38,437 nt of DNA from JAYQUR01 sp038133505. Lineage in GTDB: Bacteria > Pseudomonadota > Alphaproteobacteria > MPNO01 > UBA830. The stretch lies in NCBI GenBank assembly GCA_038133505.1, contig JAYPTI010000012.1, positions 1 to 38,437 on the forward strand, written 5' to 3'. Every line of letters starts with the position of its first letter. Position 1 is the stretch's first letter. Positions 24,546 to 33,055 of the stretch are shown one piece after another. Below the pieces are notes generated by a model. It did no database searches. It had not been told where the DNA came from and saw nothing but the letters and a program-made list of their open reading frames with translations. Position numbers and translations under genes: made by a program.

Positions 24546-24652
24546 TAGAGGTCTCCAATGCAACCTCCACGAGTTCTAGGGCAAAAGCTAAAATTCAAAT
24601 TAACGGCGAGGGATTAGACTCGGTCTCAACCGGGCGCAAATTGTCGCATCCG

Positions 24653-26056
24653 TCACGGCAGGAATTCGTCCAGGTCTACCTTGTCGAAGTTTCTCGGCAT
24701 CGCGCGTTCGAACCTGGCGCGCTCTTCGGTCTGGGTGACGGCGGGTTTGGTGGCGTCGATCATCCATTTTGTGCCGAGGCGGTGGAAACTGTTCTGGCCC
24801 GGCACGATGGGCGAGACGTTGTCCAGCGCGAAGACGCGCGTGTTGGGGATCATGATCACGTCGCGCTCGGCGTGGACGCGCGTCGTCATCGACCACATCA
24901 CCTGACGCAGGTCGTTGGCGTCTATGTCGTCGTCGACCGCGATGGCGAGCTTGGGATGTAGATAGGCGCCGGAAAGCGCCGCCATCAGAGCGGTTTTTGC
25001 CTGACCTTCGACGCGCGGACGCATCTTCAGGACCAGCATCATCATGCCAGCTGACGGATGGCACCGGACGTCGAGCAGGTCGAGCCCGCCTTCGACGTTG
25101 CGCAGCTGCTCCTTGGTCGCGATCTCGATGCCGAGCGACATCGTGCCTTGCGTGTCGGTCGTCGGATAGCCGCAATGGACGGCATAGAAGATCGGATCCT
25201 TGCGGCGGGTGACGCAGTTGACCCGGAAGACGTGCGACGTGGTTGCCTCGGCATAGGTGCCCGGGATTTCGCCGAACGGCCCTTCCGGCTCCTGCCGGTC
25301 GAGCAGGACTTCGCCTTCGAGCACGAGTTCGGCTTCGGCCGGGACTTCGAGGTCGATCGTTTTGCATTTGACCATGCGGATGCCTTCGCCGATCAGCGAG
25401 CCCGCCACTTCCAGCTCGTCCTTGCCGTAGGTCGTCGTGAAACCGGCGCCGTAGAAGATCGCCGGGTGCGCGCCGTAGACCATGGCGACGGGCATGCCGC
25501 GCCCCTCGGCGGCGTACATGTCGTAGATGCGCTTGGCCTGGCGCGGCACCATGATGAAGCCCGTCTCGCGCTCGTTGAGGACCATCTGGCGGTGCACCGA
25601 CATGTTGCGGATGCCCGTCTTGGGATCCTTCACGATGGCCATGCCGGAGGCGAAATAGCGCCCGCCGTCCTCTTCGGACGTCATCATCGCCGGGATGTCG
25701 AGAATGTTGACGTCGTCGCCCTCTAAGACGACCTCCTGCACCGGCGCGTTTCCGGCGCCGACGTCCACGGTCGGCACCGTCTGCCGCAACCGGTTGCTGA
25801 TCTCGTCGAGGATTACGCTTTCATCGACATTGAGGCCGATGGCCCATTTGCGCCGGTCGGACAGGATCTGGCTGGCCGCCTGCCAGTTCTCGTGCCCCTT
25901 CAGATTCGTGAAAAGGCTCGCCTTGCCCAGCTCGTTGTAGGCCTTCCACTCGATCGCGGCCATGTTGGAGGCCGGATCCACTTCCTTGTCGAAACGGATC
26001 AACTCGCCCTGCTGCTCGAGGTTGGCGAGGAACGTACGGTACGATTGGTCGGGCAT
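24653..26056 (-). CDS. UbiD-family (prenylated-FMN) decarboxylase
   Basis: A 467-residue UbiD-type decarboxylase that removes CO2 from an aromatic, heteroaromatic or alpha,beta-unsaturated acid using prenylated FMN made by UbiX. The catalytic motif EGPFGE gives E258 and E263 with the spacing of the Fdc1 E277/E282 pair; R156 in SVHRQMV fits the conserved arginine. Length is slightly below E. coli UbiD and typical of the catabolic members. No ubiX homologue lies in the window. It is the last gene of the leftward block after the acyl-CoA dehydrogenase (76-base gap), so it probably belongs to that catabolic operon. Its product may follow or precede CoA activation. Confidence 0.92.
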   Translation of the reverse strand: MPDQSYRTFLANLEQQGELIRFDKEVDPASNMAAIEWKAYNELGKASLFTNLKGHENWQAASQILSDRRKWAIGLNVDESVILDEISNRLRQTVPTVDVGAGNAPVQEVVLEGDDVNILDIPAMMTSEEDGGRYFASGMAIVKDPKTGIRNMSVHRQMVLNERETGFIMVPRQAKRIYDMYAAEGRGMPVAMVYGAHPAIFYGAGFTTTYGKDELEVAGSLIGEGIRMVKCKTIDLEVPAEAELVLEGEVLLDRQEPEGPFGEIPGTYAEATTSHVFRVNCVTRRKDPIFYAVHCGYPTTDTQGTMSLGIEIATKEQLRNVEGGLDLLDVRCHPSAGMMMLVLKMRPRVEGQAKTALMAALSGAYLHPKLAIAVDDDIDANDLRQVMWSMTTRVHAERDVIMIPNTRVFALDNVSPIVPGQNSFHRLGTKWMIDATKPAVTQTEERARFERAMPRNFDKVDLDEFLP

Positions 26057-26132
26057 GGCGCGGTCTTCTGCGGTTTCTGTTCAGTATTTCATAAGGGCCG
26101 ACGGAAAGCGGCGCAACGCCCGTTCCGTCATG

Positions 26133-27197
26133 TCAGGCGGCGGATTCCGCATAGCGCTTGCGATGCAGGCCCGCGTTCCCGTAGGTCGCGGTGAGCGTCA
26201 TGGCGCGTTTCAGATACAGGCCGATATCGTGCTCGTCGGTGAATCCGATCCCGCCATGCATCTGGATCGCGGTCTTGGTCACGGTCATGGCATTGCGTGC
26301 GGCGAGCGACATGGCCGCCGAGGCGAGGCCCGGCGTGCTGCCGCGCGCGTCGATGGCGGAGGCTGCCTGGTAGATCAGCGACCGGCACATCTCGATGGCG
26401 GCGAGGCTGTCGACGGCGCGGTGCTGCAGAGCCTGGAACGCCCCGATGGGCTTGCCGAACTGCTCGCGCACCTTGAGATAGTCGAGTGCGATCGCGTGCG
26501 CGCCTTCCATGATGCCGAGCAGTTCCGCGGCGGCGGCGAGGTGCATCGCGTCCAGAAGGCGGGCGAGCGCGGCGGGCGCTTCGTTCGGGCCGCAGGCAGG
26601 CCGGGCGGCGGTGCCGTCGAAGACGAGGCGGCCCGCGACGGCGCCATCCATGGTCGGGGCGGTCTCGATCGAGATGTCCGCGGTATCAACGAGGTAGAGG
26701 AGGGCGCTGCCGCCGGCCGATCCGGAGACCAGAAAACCGTTCGCGTCCCCGGCGTACGGCACGCCGTGTTTCGAACCGCTCAGGGTCGTATCTGGCGAAG
26801 CGGCCGTGCCCGGCGCTTCGTCTCCCAGCATGCGCGGGCCCTCCGCCAGAGCCGGCAGGACGATGCGGTCGCCGGCGACGATCCGGGTGACGGTGTCCGC
26901 ATCTCCGATGGCTGCGGCGGTAGCGGCGACGGCGCCGACCGGCAGCGGGATCAGCTTTTTCCCGAGTTCCTGGGTCACCAGACAGAGTTCCGTCAGGCCG
27001 AGCCCGAGCCCGCCCGCACTCTCGTCCGCGAGAATGGCGAGCCATCCGGCTTCCGCTGCCTCGCGCCACAGCCCGCGGTCGATCTTGGCGTCCGCCGTGC
27101 GCAGTGCGCGCAGGCCCGCCGCGCCGCCGCGCCTCTCGGCGAAGGTGGCGGCGCTGTCGCGCAGCAGCGTCTGTTCGTCGGTGAGAAGCAGTTCCAT
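26133..27197 (-). CDS. Acyl-CoA dehydrogenase (short, C-terminal domain without the usual catalytic Glu)
   Basis: A 354-residue FAD flavoprotein. The C-terminal domain shows REQFGKPIGAFQALQHRAVD and IQMHGGIGFTDEHDIGLYLKRA, the standard helical signature. The normal catalytic Glu after the R-rich loop (YEGT-type segment) is not seen; the C-terminus reads TLTATYGNAGLHRKRYAE. Several heteromeric steroid-pathway acyl-CoA dehydrogenases have one subunit of this kind paired with a complete one. No partner lies beside it. It would insert a double bond next to the CoA thioester, feeding the hydratase in the same operon. It follows the CoA ligase by 13 bases. Very short intergenic spacing supports one transcript. 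Confidence 0.88.
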   Translation of the reverse strand: MELLLTDEQTLLRDSAATFAERRGGAAGLRALRTADAKIDRGLWREAAEAGWLAILADESAGGLGLGLTELCLVTQELGKKLIPLPVGAVAATAAAIGDADTVTRIVAGDRIVLPALAEGPRMLGDEAPGTAASPDTTLSGSKHGVPYAGDANGFLVSGSAGGSALLYLVDTADISIETAPTMDGAVAGRLVFDGTAARPACGPNEAPAALARLLDAMHLAAAAELLGIMEGAHAIALDYLKVREQFGKPIGAFQALQHRAVDSLAAIEMCRSLIYQAASAIDARGSTPGLASAAMSLAARNAMTVTKTAIQMHGGIGFTDEHDIGLYLKRAMTLTATYGNAGLHRKRYAESAA

Positions 27198-27210
27198 CAG
27201 GTCCGTGCCA

Positions 27211-28751
27211 TCAGGCCTGCGCCGGCTCTTTCGCGGCGCGTTCCCGCAGATCGGCCTTGAGAATCTTGCCGTTACTGTTGCGCGGCAGGCTGTCGATGGG
27301 CAGCACGCGCTTGGGCTTCTTGTAGCTCGCGATCAGCGCGCGGCAATGTTCGATGATGTCGGCCTCTTCGGCGGATTTCCCCGGATGGAAGGTCACGAAC
27401 GCGCAAACGGCCTCGCCGAATTCGGGATCGGGCATCGGCACCACGGCGGCTTCGTTGACCGCCGGATGGGTCTCGATGGCGTCCTCCACCTCGCGCGAAT
27501 AGATGTTGAGCCCGCCCGAGACGATCATGTCCTTGGCGCGGTCGACGAAATAGAGATAGCCGTCCTCGTCGAAGCGTCCGACGTCGCCGGTCACCAGCCA
27601 GTCCTCGTGGAAGGCCTTTGCGGTTTCCTCGGGCTTCTTCCAGTATTCCGTCATGGTGGTCAGGCCGGGCGGCCCGCACCGCATCAAAATTTCGCCGGTC
27701 TCGCCCTGCGGCAGGTCGTTGCGGTCGGCATCGACGATCCGGATCTCGACTCCGGGCACCGCACGCCCGCAGGACGCCGCGTGGCTTTCCTGTTCTTCCG
27801 GCCGCAGGCAGGTGATGAAGCCCGATTCCGTCTGGGCATAGAAGCTGTAGAGCCCGAGATGAGGCAGCGCCTTGGCGAGCCGCTGCTTGACCTCGATGGG
27901 GAACGCCTCGCCGGTCGCGACCATCATGCGAAGCGTCTTGCAGGCTTCCGGCCGTTTCTCGATCTCCGGCATCAGCATGCGGGCGATGGTCGGCACGAGG
28001 CCGATGGCGGTGATCTTTTCCTTCTCGATCGCATCCACGCAGGCAACCGGGTCGAAGCGCGGCATCACGACGACCGCGCAGCCGAGGCAGACCGAGTTCG
28101 CGATGCGGCCGAGGCCGGTCCGGTGCGCCATCGGCGTGGTCGCGATAATCCGGTCGGTCTCGTTCATGCCCCACTCCTTGTGGTTCATGAAGCCGCCGAT
28201 CATCACCAGCGAGGAATGGGTCGACACTGCGCCCTTGGGCCGGCCGGTCGTGCCCGACGTGTAGCCGATCATCAGCGAATCCGGCTTGGTCGGCAGGTGC
28301 GGGGGCGGGGTGGCGTCGTCGATGCGGAGATCGTCGAACGAAATCTCGCCGTCCTCCGCTTCGCCGAAGCAGACGAGAAGCGGGTTGCCCACCTTCCCGG
28401 CGGCGGCATNNNNNNNNNNGTTTCGCGGAATTCCGGCGCGAAGAAGATCGCCCACGGCTCGCAATCGGTGATGATGTAGTCGGCTTCGGGCGGCGCGAGG
28501 CGGGTCGAAATCGGCACGATCACGCCGCCCGACTTTGCCGCGCCGACCATCGCCTCGATCAGCTCGGCGCTGTTGGGCAGATACATGACGATCCGGTCGC
28601 CGACTTTCTGGCCGCGACCGAGATACGCGTTGGCCAGCCGGTTCGCGGTCCGGTCGAGCTCGCCGAACGCAATCCGGCGTTCGCCGCAGACCAGCGCCTC
28701 CCGGTCCGGGTGACGCATCGCGGCGTCGGCCAGCATCGCGCCGAGCTTCAT
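27211..28751 (-). CDS. Acyl-CoA synthetase (AMP-forming), split in this sequence by a 10-N gap
   Basis: The gene encodes an adenylate-forming ligase. The N-terminal part (28751 to about 28420) carries MKLGAMLADAAMRHPDREALVCGE; after the N run at 28410-28419 the frame changes and continues with the P-loop YTSGTTGRPKG, FYAQTESG, DRAKDMIVSGGLNIYSRE and the terminal lysine motif NSNGKILKADL. The total length (1541 bases) is not a multiple of three, so the real gap is not 10 bases; the missing stretch appears short. It lies 3 bases after the DUF35 gene and 13 before the acyl-CoA dehydrogenase in one operon and probably makes the CoA ester that these enzymes use. Treat as an intact gene with a sequencing gap. 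Confidence 0.9.
28410..28419. other. Assembly gap (10 N) inside a CoA ligase gene
   Basis: Ten N in the coding sequence. The two flanking parts are in different frames, so the true distance is 10 plus or minus a number that restores the frame, or a longer unknown insert. Confidence 0.98.
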
Positions 28752-28754
28752 GGC

Positions 28755-29198
28755 CTATTTCTTCTTTTTGCGGTTGGCGGCCTTGTCGGGCTCGAACGCG
28801 AAATAGGTGATGTCGTCGTTCAGCTTCTCCCACGCGACCTTCACGCGCATGCCGATCTCGACCGTCTCCGGCGTGACGTTGAGCATGTTCGCGATGATGC
28901 GGACGCCCTCGTCCAGCTCGATCAACCCGACGACGTAGGGCGTCTTGTCCTCGAAGCCCGGCGTCGCGACGTAGGTAATCGTATAGGAATAGAGTTCGCC
29001 CTTGCCCGAGGTCGGCTTCCACTGGAGGTTCCGCCGGCCGGTGCGCACGCTGTTGGCGCGCGGCCAGAACTGGTACTTGCGCGCCGTCGGGTCCCACTGA
29101 AGCATCAGCTTGCCCTTCTTGGCGCCGTCCCAGAATTCCTGCGTCGTCGGCGTCGGTTTCGGAACGGGGCGGGGCTTCACGTCGGCTTTGGTTGCCAT
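28755..29198 (-). CDS. DUF35 OB-fold protein lacking the zinc-ribbon cysteines
   Basis: A 147-residue partner protein of thiolase-like enzymes (DUF35/ChsH2 C-terminal type). The OB-fold part includes GELYSYTITYVA and PYVVGLIELDEGVRI. The N-terminal rubredoxin-like zinc ribbon of the family is replaced by DPTARKYQFWPRANS, and the whole protein contains no cysteine. The C-terminus ends in a lysine run. Its partner is the thiolase-family gene ending 17 bases upstream, and the CoA ligase starts 3 bases after it. GGGAGAG precedes the ATG at 29198. In the Ltp2-ChsH2 aldolase, DUF35 proteins build part of the active-site channel and mediate assembly. Confidence 0.85.
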   Translation of the reverse strand: MATKADVKPRPVPKPTPTTQEFWDGAKKGKLMLQWDPTARKYQFWPRANSVRTGRRNLQWKPTSGKGELYSYTITYVATPGFEDKTPYVVGLIELDEGVRIIANMLNVTPETVEIGMRVKVAWEKLNDDITYFAFEPDKAANRKKKK

Positions 29199-29215
29199 TC
29201 TTTCTCTCCCTGTCT

Positions 29216-30397
29216 TCAGTTTACCAGAACCATGGCGTTGGCCGTTCCCCAATTGCGGCCGTAGGGGATGACGCCGATGCCGGTGACCAGCGCGTTCCGC
29301 GCGTTCGGAACCTGCCGGCCTTTCGCTTCGCCCATCAGTTGGCGGACGGCTTCCGTCAGGTTGATGCCGCCGCCGGCGAGGCCCGGCTGGCCGCAGCTGA
29401 TCTGCCCGCCGCCCGTGTTGATCGGCAGGTCGCCCGTCGGCCCGAGATCCATGTCCCGCAGGAACTGCGAACCCTGGCCCTTCTTCGCGAAGCCGCACTG
29501 TTCGGTCTTCAGCATGACGGCAAACAGGAAATCGTCGTAGGGGTGGAACATGTCGATGTCCTTCGCCTTCAGCTTCGCCTGGCGCAGCGCCTTCGGGCCG
29601 GTGACAGAATGGCCGGTCGCGGTCATGTCCGGCGTCTGGTTGGCGCAGTCGAAGTTGGATATTTCGGCGTAGGAGATCGGATAGACGCGGTTGCCGAGGC
29701 CGAGTTTCCTGGCGCGGCTGGTCTTCATCATCAGGAGACCGTTGCCGCCGTCGCACCACATCACGGAATCCAGCAGGCGGAGCGGCGTCGAGACCTGCCG
29801 CGAGTCGATGTAGTCCTGGACGGTGATCTTCTTGCGCAGCCCCTCGTACGCGTTAGGGTTCTTGATCGCGCCGTTGCGCTGCGCGACGGCGAGCGCGCCG
29901 AGGCCCTCGAAATCGAGACCGTACTGGTGCTCGTAGCGGTTCATCAGCAGGCCGAACGCGCCGGGCGGGCCCTGGATACCCACAGGGTCCCAGAACTCGT
30001 TGCGGTAGCTGCCGTAATAGGCCCGCCACTGCGTCGACGGCGCGTCGACACCGAGGATCATCGCGGTCTCGCACAACCCGGATTTGATGGCCATTGCCGC
30101 GCGCGCGACGTTACCGATGGCCGACGCACCGCCGATGTCGGTGGTCTGCAGCCAGCTTGCCGAGATGCCGAGATATTCCGTGGCATAGCCCGACCAGAAC
30201 GGGTTCGAGCATTCGCTGAGCGGCACCGTGAAGGTGACGCCGTCGATGTCCGACGGCCCCAGCTTGGTCTTCCGGTAGAGGCCTTCGGCGACCTCGGCCG
30301 CGATCTCGTAGGCGGAACGCCCGCCGCGCCGTTCGATCTTCGTCTCCGAGTAGGCGACGATGCAGACGTCCTTGTCCGCGAGGAAGTTACCCGCCAT
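29216..30397 (-). CDS. Thiolase-superfamily protein (Ltp2/SCP-x-like), without nucleophilic Cys
   Basis: A 393-residue thiolase-fold protein. In place of the thiolase nucleophile loop it has TTDIGGASAIG (about 85-95), with no Cys; the C-terminal GHP motif is GQP (INTGGGQISCGQPG). Y287 in HPYDDF matches the conserved YDxF region used for aldol chemistry in the steroid aldolase Ltp2. This suggests a CoA-dependent retro-aldol or other non-thiolytic role. It pairs with the adjacent DUF35 protein. It lies 26 bases after the enoyl-CoA hydratase, so the hydratase product (a beta-hydroxyacyl-CoA) could be cleaved here. ATG 30397 is preferred: CDS homology begins with MAGNFLADKD. Confidence 0.85.
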   Translation of the reverse strand: MAGNFLADKDVCIVAYSETKIERRGGRSAYEIAAEVAEGLYRKTKLGPSDIDGVTFTVPLSECSNPFWSGYATEYLGISASWLQTTDIGGASAIGNVARAAMAIKSGLCETAMILGVDAPSTQWRAYYGSYRNEFWDPVGIQGPPGAFGLLMNRYEHQYGLDFEGLGALAVAQRNGAIKNPNAYEGLRKKITVQDYIDSRQVSTPLRLLDSVMWCDGGNGLLMMKTSRARKLGLGNRVYPISYAEISNFDCANQTPDMTATGHSVTGPKALRQAKLKAKDIDMFHPYDDFLFAVMLKTEQCGFAKKGQGSQFLRDMDLGPTGDLPINTGGGQISCGQPGLAGGGINLTEAVRQLMGEAKGRQVPNARNALVTGIGVIPYGRNWGTANAMVLVN

Positions 30398-30423
30398 GAC
30401 GGCTCTCCCGTATCCGTTGTTGA

Positions 30424-31269
30424 TTACTGTCCCTTGAAGTCCGGCTTGCGGCGTTCGGAGAACGCTTTCAGTCCTTCGGCGCGGTCTTCCGCCCACGACA
30501 GCAGGTACATCAGGTCCGCTTCCTGCAGGAAGCCCTGCTGAAGCGTCATGTCGCGGCCGCGGTTGATCGCCTGCTTCGACATCATGGTCGAAATGGGACC
30601 GACGCCCTTCATCTCCTCCGTGATCTCGCGCACCTTCGCGAGCGCCTTACCGGCCGGGACGACGTGGTTCACCATGCGGTGTTCCTTGGCTTCCGATGCG
30701 GGTATACGCCGCGCCGTCCAGATGAGTTCCTTGGCGAGCGGCGCTCCGATCAGACGCGGCAGGTTCTGGGTGCCGCCGGCGCCCGGGATAAGGCTGTAGC
30801 GGCCTTCCGGCAGGCCGAAGCTCGCCTTCTCGCCGGCGACGATGAAATCGCACATCAAGGCGAGTTCCAGCCCGCCGCCGAGGCAGAAGCCTTCGACCGC
30901 GGCGATCACCGGCTTCGTGTAGTTCATCATGAACCGGTAGAGCAGGCGATTGCGGCGCTGGTTGTAGCGGGCGCGGTAGTTGTCGTAGCGGTCTTCCGGC
31001 AAATCCTGGAAGCCGCCGAGGTCGGCCCCGGCGCAGAAGGCGCGCTCGCTACCCGACAGCACGACGGCGATGATGCTGCGGTCGAGCTCGACCGCGTCCA
31101 TCGCGTGCATGATGTCGTCCGCCATTTCCTCGTTCATCGCGTTCAACTGCTCGGGCCGGTTGAACTGGATTTCGAGGACGCCCTTGCGGCGTTTGGCGAT
31201 GATGAAGTCGTAGGACTTCTTGATCGATCCGCCCTTCGGGCGTTTGAAAGATTTCAGCTTGCGCGCCAT
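30424..31269 (-). CDS. Enoyl-CoA hydratase/isomerase family protein
   Basis: A 281-residue crotonase. Both catalytic glutamates of enoyl-CoA hydratase are present: E135 in GGGLEL and E155 in GLPEGR, 20 residues apart as in the rat enzyme; the oxyanion loops are CAGADL (79-84) and FCLGGG. So it should add water to an enoyl-CoA rather than be a degenerate member. The N-terminus has a basic extension (RKLKSFKRPKGG) of about 18 residues. GGGAG precedes the ATG. It is the first gene of the leftward operon and is divergent from the second thiolase-DUF35 pair. Confidence 0.94.
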   Translation of the reverse strand: MARKLKSFKRPKGGSIKKSYDFIIAKRRKGVLEIQFNRPEQLNAMNEEMADDIMHAMDAVELDRSIIAVVLSGSERAFCAGADLGGFQDLPEDRYDNYRARYNQRRNRLLYRFMMNYTKPVIAAVEGFCLGGGLELALMCDFIVAGEKASFGLPEGRYSLIPGAGGTQNLPRLIGAPLAKELIWTARRIPASEAKEHRMVNHVVPAGKALAKVREITEEMKGVGPISTMMSKQAINRGRDMTLQQGFLQEADLMYLLSWAEDRAEGLKAFSERRKPDFKGQ

Positions 31270-31347
31270 CGTGCTCCCTTCCGCGTCTTTTTCCTTCGGC
31301 CCTGCGGACCCGTTGCGGCCAGTTAATTACGAACGCGGTGGCATGTC

Positions 31348-31370
31348 CATCCGTGGCGCCGGACGGGATG
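31348..31370. promoter_or_regulatory. Imperfect inverted repeat in the divergent region
   Basis: CATCCGT and ACGGGATG (one bulged G) flank GGCGCCGG in the 177-base divergent region (31270-31446) between the hydratase and the second thiolase. A regulator binding here could control both directions. The pattern is short and could be chance. Confidence 0.28.
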
Positions 31371-31446
31371 AGATTTGTGCGGGGGTGTATTCGCCGATCC
31401 GGCCGCGATAGAAGAACGGTAACGGACTAAAGAAGGAGCAACACGG

Positions 31447-32610
31447 ATGGATCGCGATCTTCGCGAGCTCAGCGACAAGGCCTGCATCGTCGGCATCGGC
31501 CAGACCGACTACTCCAAGGAGAGCGGCCGCAGCGTCCTGACCCTGGCCGTCCAGGCGGCACGGAACGCGATCGCCGACGCGGGTCTGAAACCCGGCGACG
31601 TCGACGCGATCCTGCCCTACGTGCTCGGCCCGACGGCGGACGAGATGGCGGCGCAGCTCGGCATCTCGGAATTGCGCTATTCGTCGATCATCAAGATGGG
31701 CGGCGCGACGTTCGTCGCCTGCCTCGAGACGGCGGCGCTGCTGATCCACAACGGCGTCGCGAAGAACGTCCTCGTCTTCTGTTCGAGGAACGGCCGGTCG
31801 GGGACGCGGGTGACCGGCCGCATGAACGTCATCCCCGGCCAGCTCTTCCGCCAGAACTTCGAGAATCCCTACGGCTTCAGCGTGCCCGGCCAGTGGTACG
31901 CGATGATCGCCCAGCGCCACATGGTCGAATACGGCACGACGCGCGAGGACGCGGGACGCTTTGCGCTGGCGGCCCGCAAGCACGCCAATCTCAATCCCGA
32001 CGCGATGATGCACGACCGCACCATGACGATGGACGAATACATGGACTCGCGGCCGATCTTCGATCCGTTCCATCTGTTCGACTGCAGCCTTGAGACCGAC
32101 GGCGCGGCGGCCTTCGTGGTCTCCGCCGCCGACGTCGCGGCCGACATGCCGCACAAGCCGGTCTATATCGCCGGTGCGGCGCAGGCGAAGCCGATGTGCT
32201 CGGACGATCTCTGCAACCGGCCCGACATGTTCGAAATCGGTCTTACGCGCGCCGCGCCGCGCGCCTATGCGATGGCGAGCATGAAGCCGTCGGACATGGA
32301 CGGCGCGATGATCTACGACTGCTTCACCTATGTGGCGCTGCTGGAGATCGAGGAGGCGGGCTTCTGCGAACGCGGCGAGGTCGGCGACTTCATCAAGGAC
32401 GGGCGCATCGAGCTCGGCGGCGATTTCCCGGTAAACACGCACGGTGGTCTTTTGTCCGAAGCGCATATCGCCGGCATCAATCACGTCATCGAGGCCGTGC
32501 GCCAATTGCGCGGCGACTGCGGTGCGCGCCAGATCGAGGGTGCCGAACGCCTCGCGGTGACCGGCTGGGGCGACCTCGGCGACGGCGCGCTCGGCATTCT
32601 GAGGAACTGA
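31447..32610 (+). CDS. Second thiolase-superfamily protein (Ltp2-like), without nucleophilic Cys
   Basis: A 387-residue thiolase-fold protein starting MDRDLRELSDKACIVGIGQT. The position of the nucleophilic Cys reads IKMGGATFV (82-90). Y290 in GAMIYDCF is the conserved Tyr of the Ltp2-type aldolases; the usual C-terminal GHP motif is absent (NTHGGLLSEAHIAG). It is likely an aldolase-type or degenerate acyltransferase working on a CoA ester. AAGGAG precedes the ATG at a good distance. The DUF35 partner starts 4 bases after its stop, so the two are translated together. It is divergent from the operon carrying the other pair. Confidence 0.87.
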   Translation: MDRDLRELSDKACIVGIGQTDYSKESGRSVLTLAVQAARNAIADAGLKPGDVDAILPYVLGPTADEMAAQLGISELRYSSIIKMGGATFVACLETAALLIHNGVAKNVLVFCSRNGRSGTRVTGRMNVIPGQLFRQNFENPYGFSVPGQWYAMIAQRHMVEYGTTREDAGRFALAARKHANLNPDAMMHDRTMTMDEYMDSRPIFDPFHLFDCSLETDGAAAFVVSAADVAADMPHKPVYIAGAAQAKPMCSDDLCNRPDMFEIGLTRAAPRAYAMASMKPSDMDGAMIYDCFTYVALLEIEEAGFCERGEVGDFIKDGRIELGGDFPVNTHGGLLSEAHIAGINHVIEAVRQLRGDCGARQIEGAERLAVTGWGDLGDGALGILRN

Positions 32611-32614
32611 GACC

Positions 32615-33055
32615 ATGGCATCGGAAAATCCCAAACCGCTTCCCGACGCCGAAGATCCCGACGTCGCGCCATTCTGGCAGGCGACGGCGGAAGGACGGCT
32701 TCTCGTCCGGCTTTGCGGCAGTTGCGGCAAGCATCACTGGCCGCCGCGCGTCGGCTGTCCCTATTGCGGCTCGGGCGAGGTCGACTGGACGGAAGCGCCG
32801 CCGCGCGGCCGGCTTTTTTCCTGGACGATCGTCCATCGCAGCCAGACGCGGGGTTTCGAGGAAGAGGTCCCGTATGCGGTGCTGCTGGTCGAGATCGACG
32901 GGATCGAGAACGTCCGGATGATCGGCAATCTGGCGAACGCCGGGAACGACGTGATCGCGGCAGGGCTGGAGCTGGAAGCGGTGTTCACGCCGTCCCCTGA
33001 CGGGTCGGTCACGCTGGTCAACTGGCAGCCGGCGGACGCGGCACTCCGCAGCTAG
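32615..33055 (+). CDS. DUF35 OB-fold protein with intact zinc ribbon
   Basis: A 146-residue partner of the second thiolase. The zinc-ribbon cysteines C34, C37, C48 and C51 (CGSCGKHHWPPRVGCPYC) are all present, followed by the OB-fold core (GRLFSWTIVHRS, YAVLLVEIDG). This is the normal form of the family, in contrast to the Cys-free paralogue in the divergent operon. The start lies 4 bases after the thiolase stop. Its TAG overlaps the TAG of the convergent CoA ligase in the palindrome CTAG at 33052-33055, so no room remains for a terminator. Confidence 0.92.
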   Translation: MASENPKPLPDAEDPDVAPFWQATAEGRLLVRLCGSCGKHHWPPRVGCPYCGSGEVDWTEAPPRGRLFSWTIVHRSQTRGFEEEVPYAVLLVEIDGIENVRMIGNLANAGNDVIAAGLELEAVFTPSPDGSVTLVNWQPADAALRS

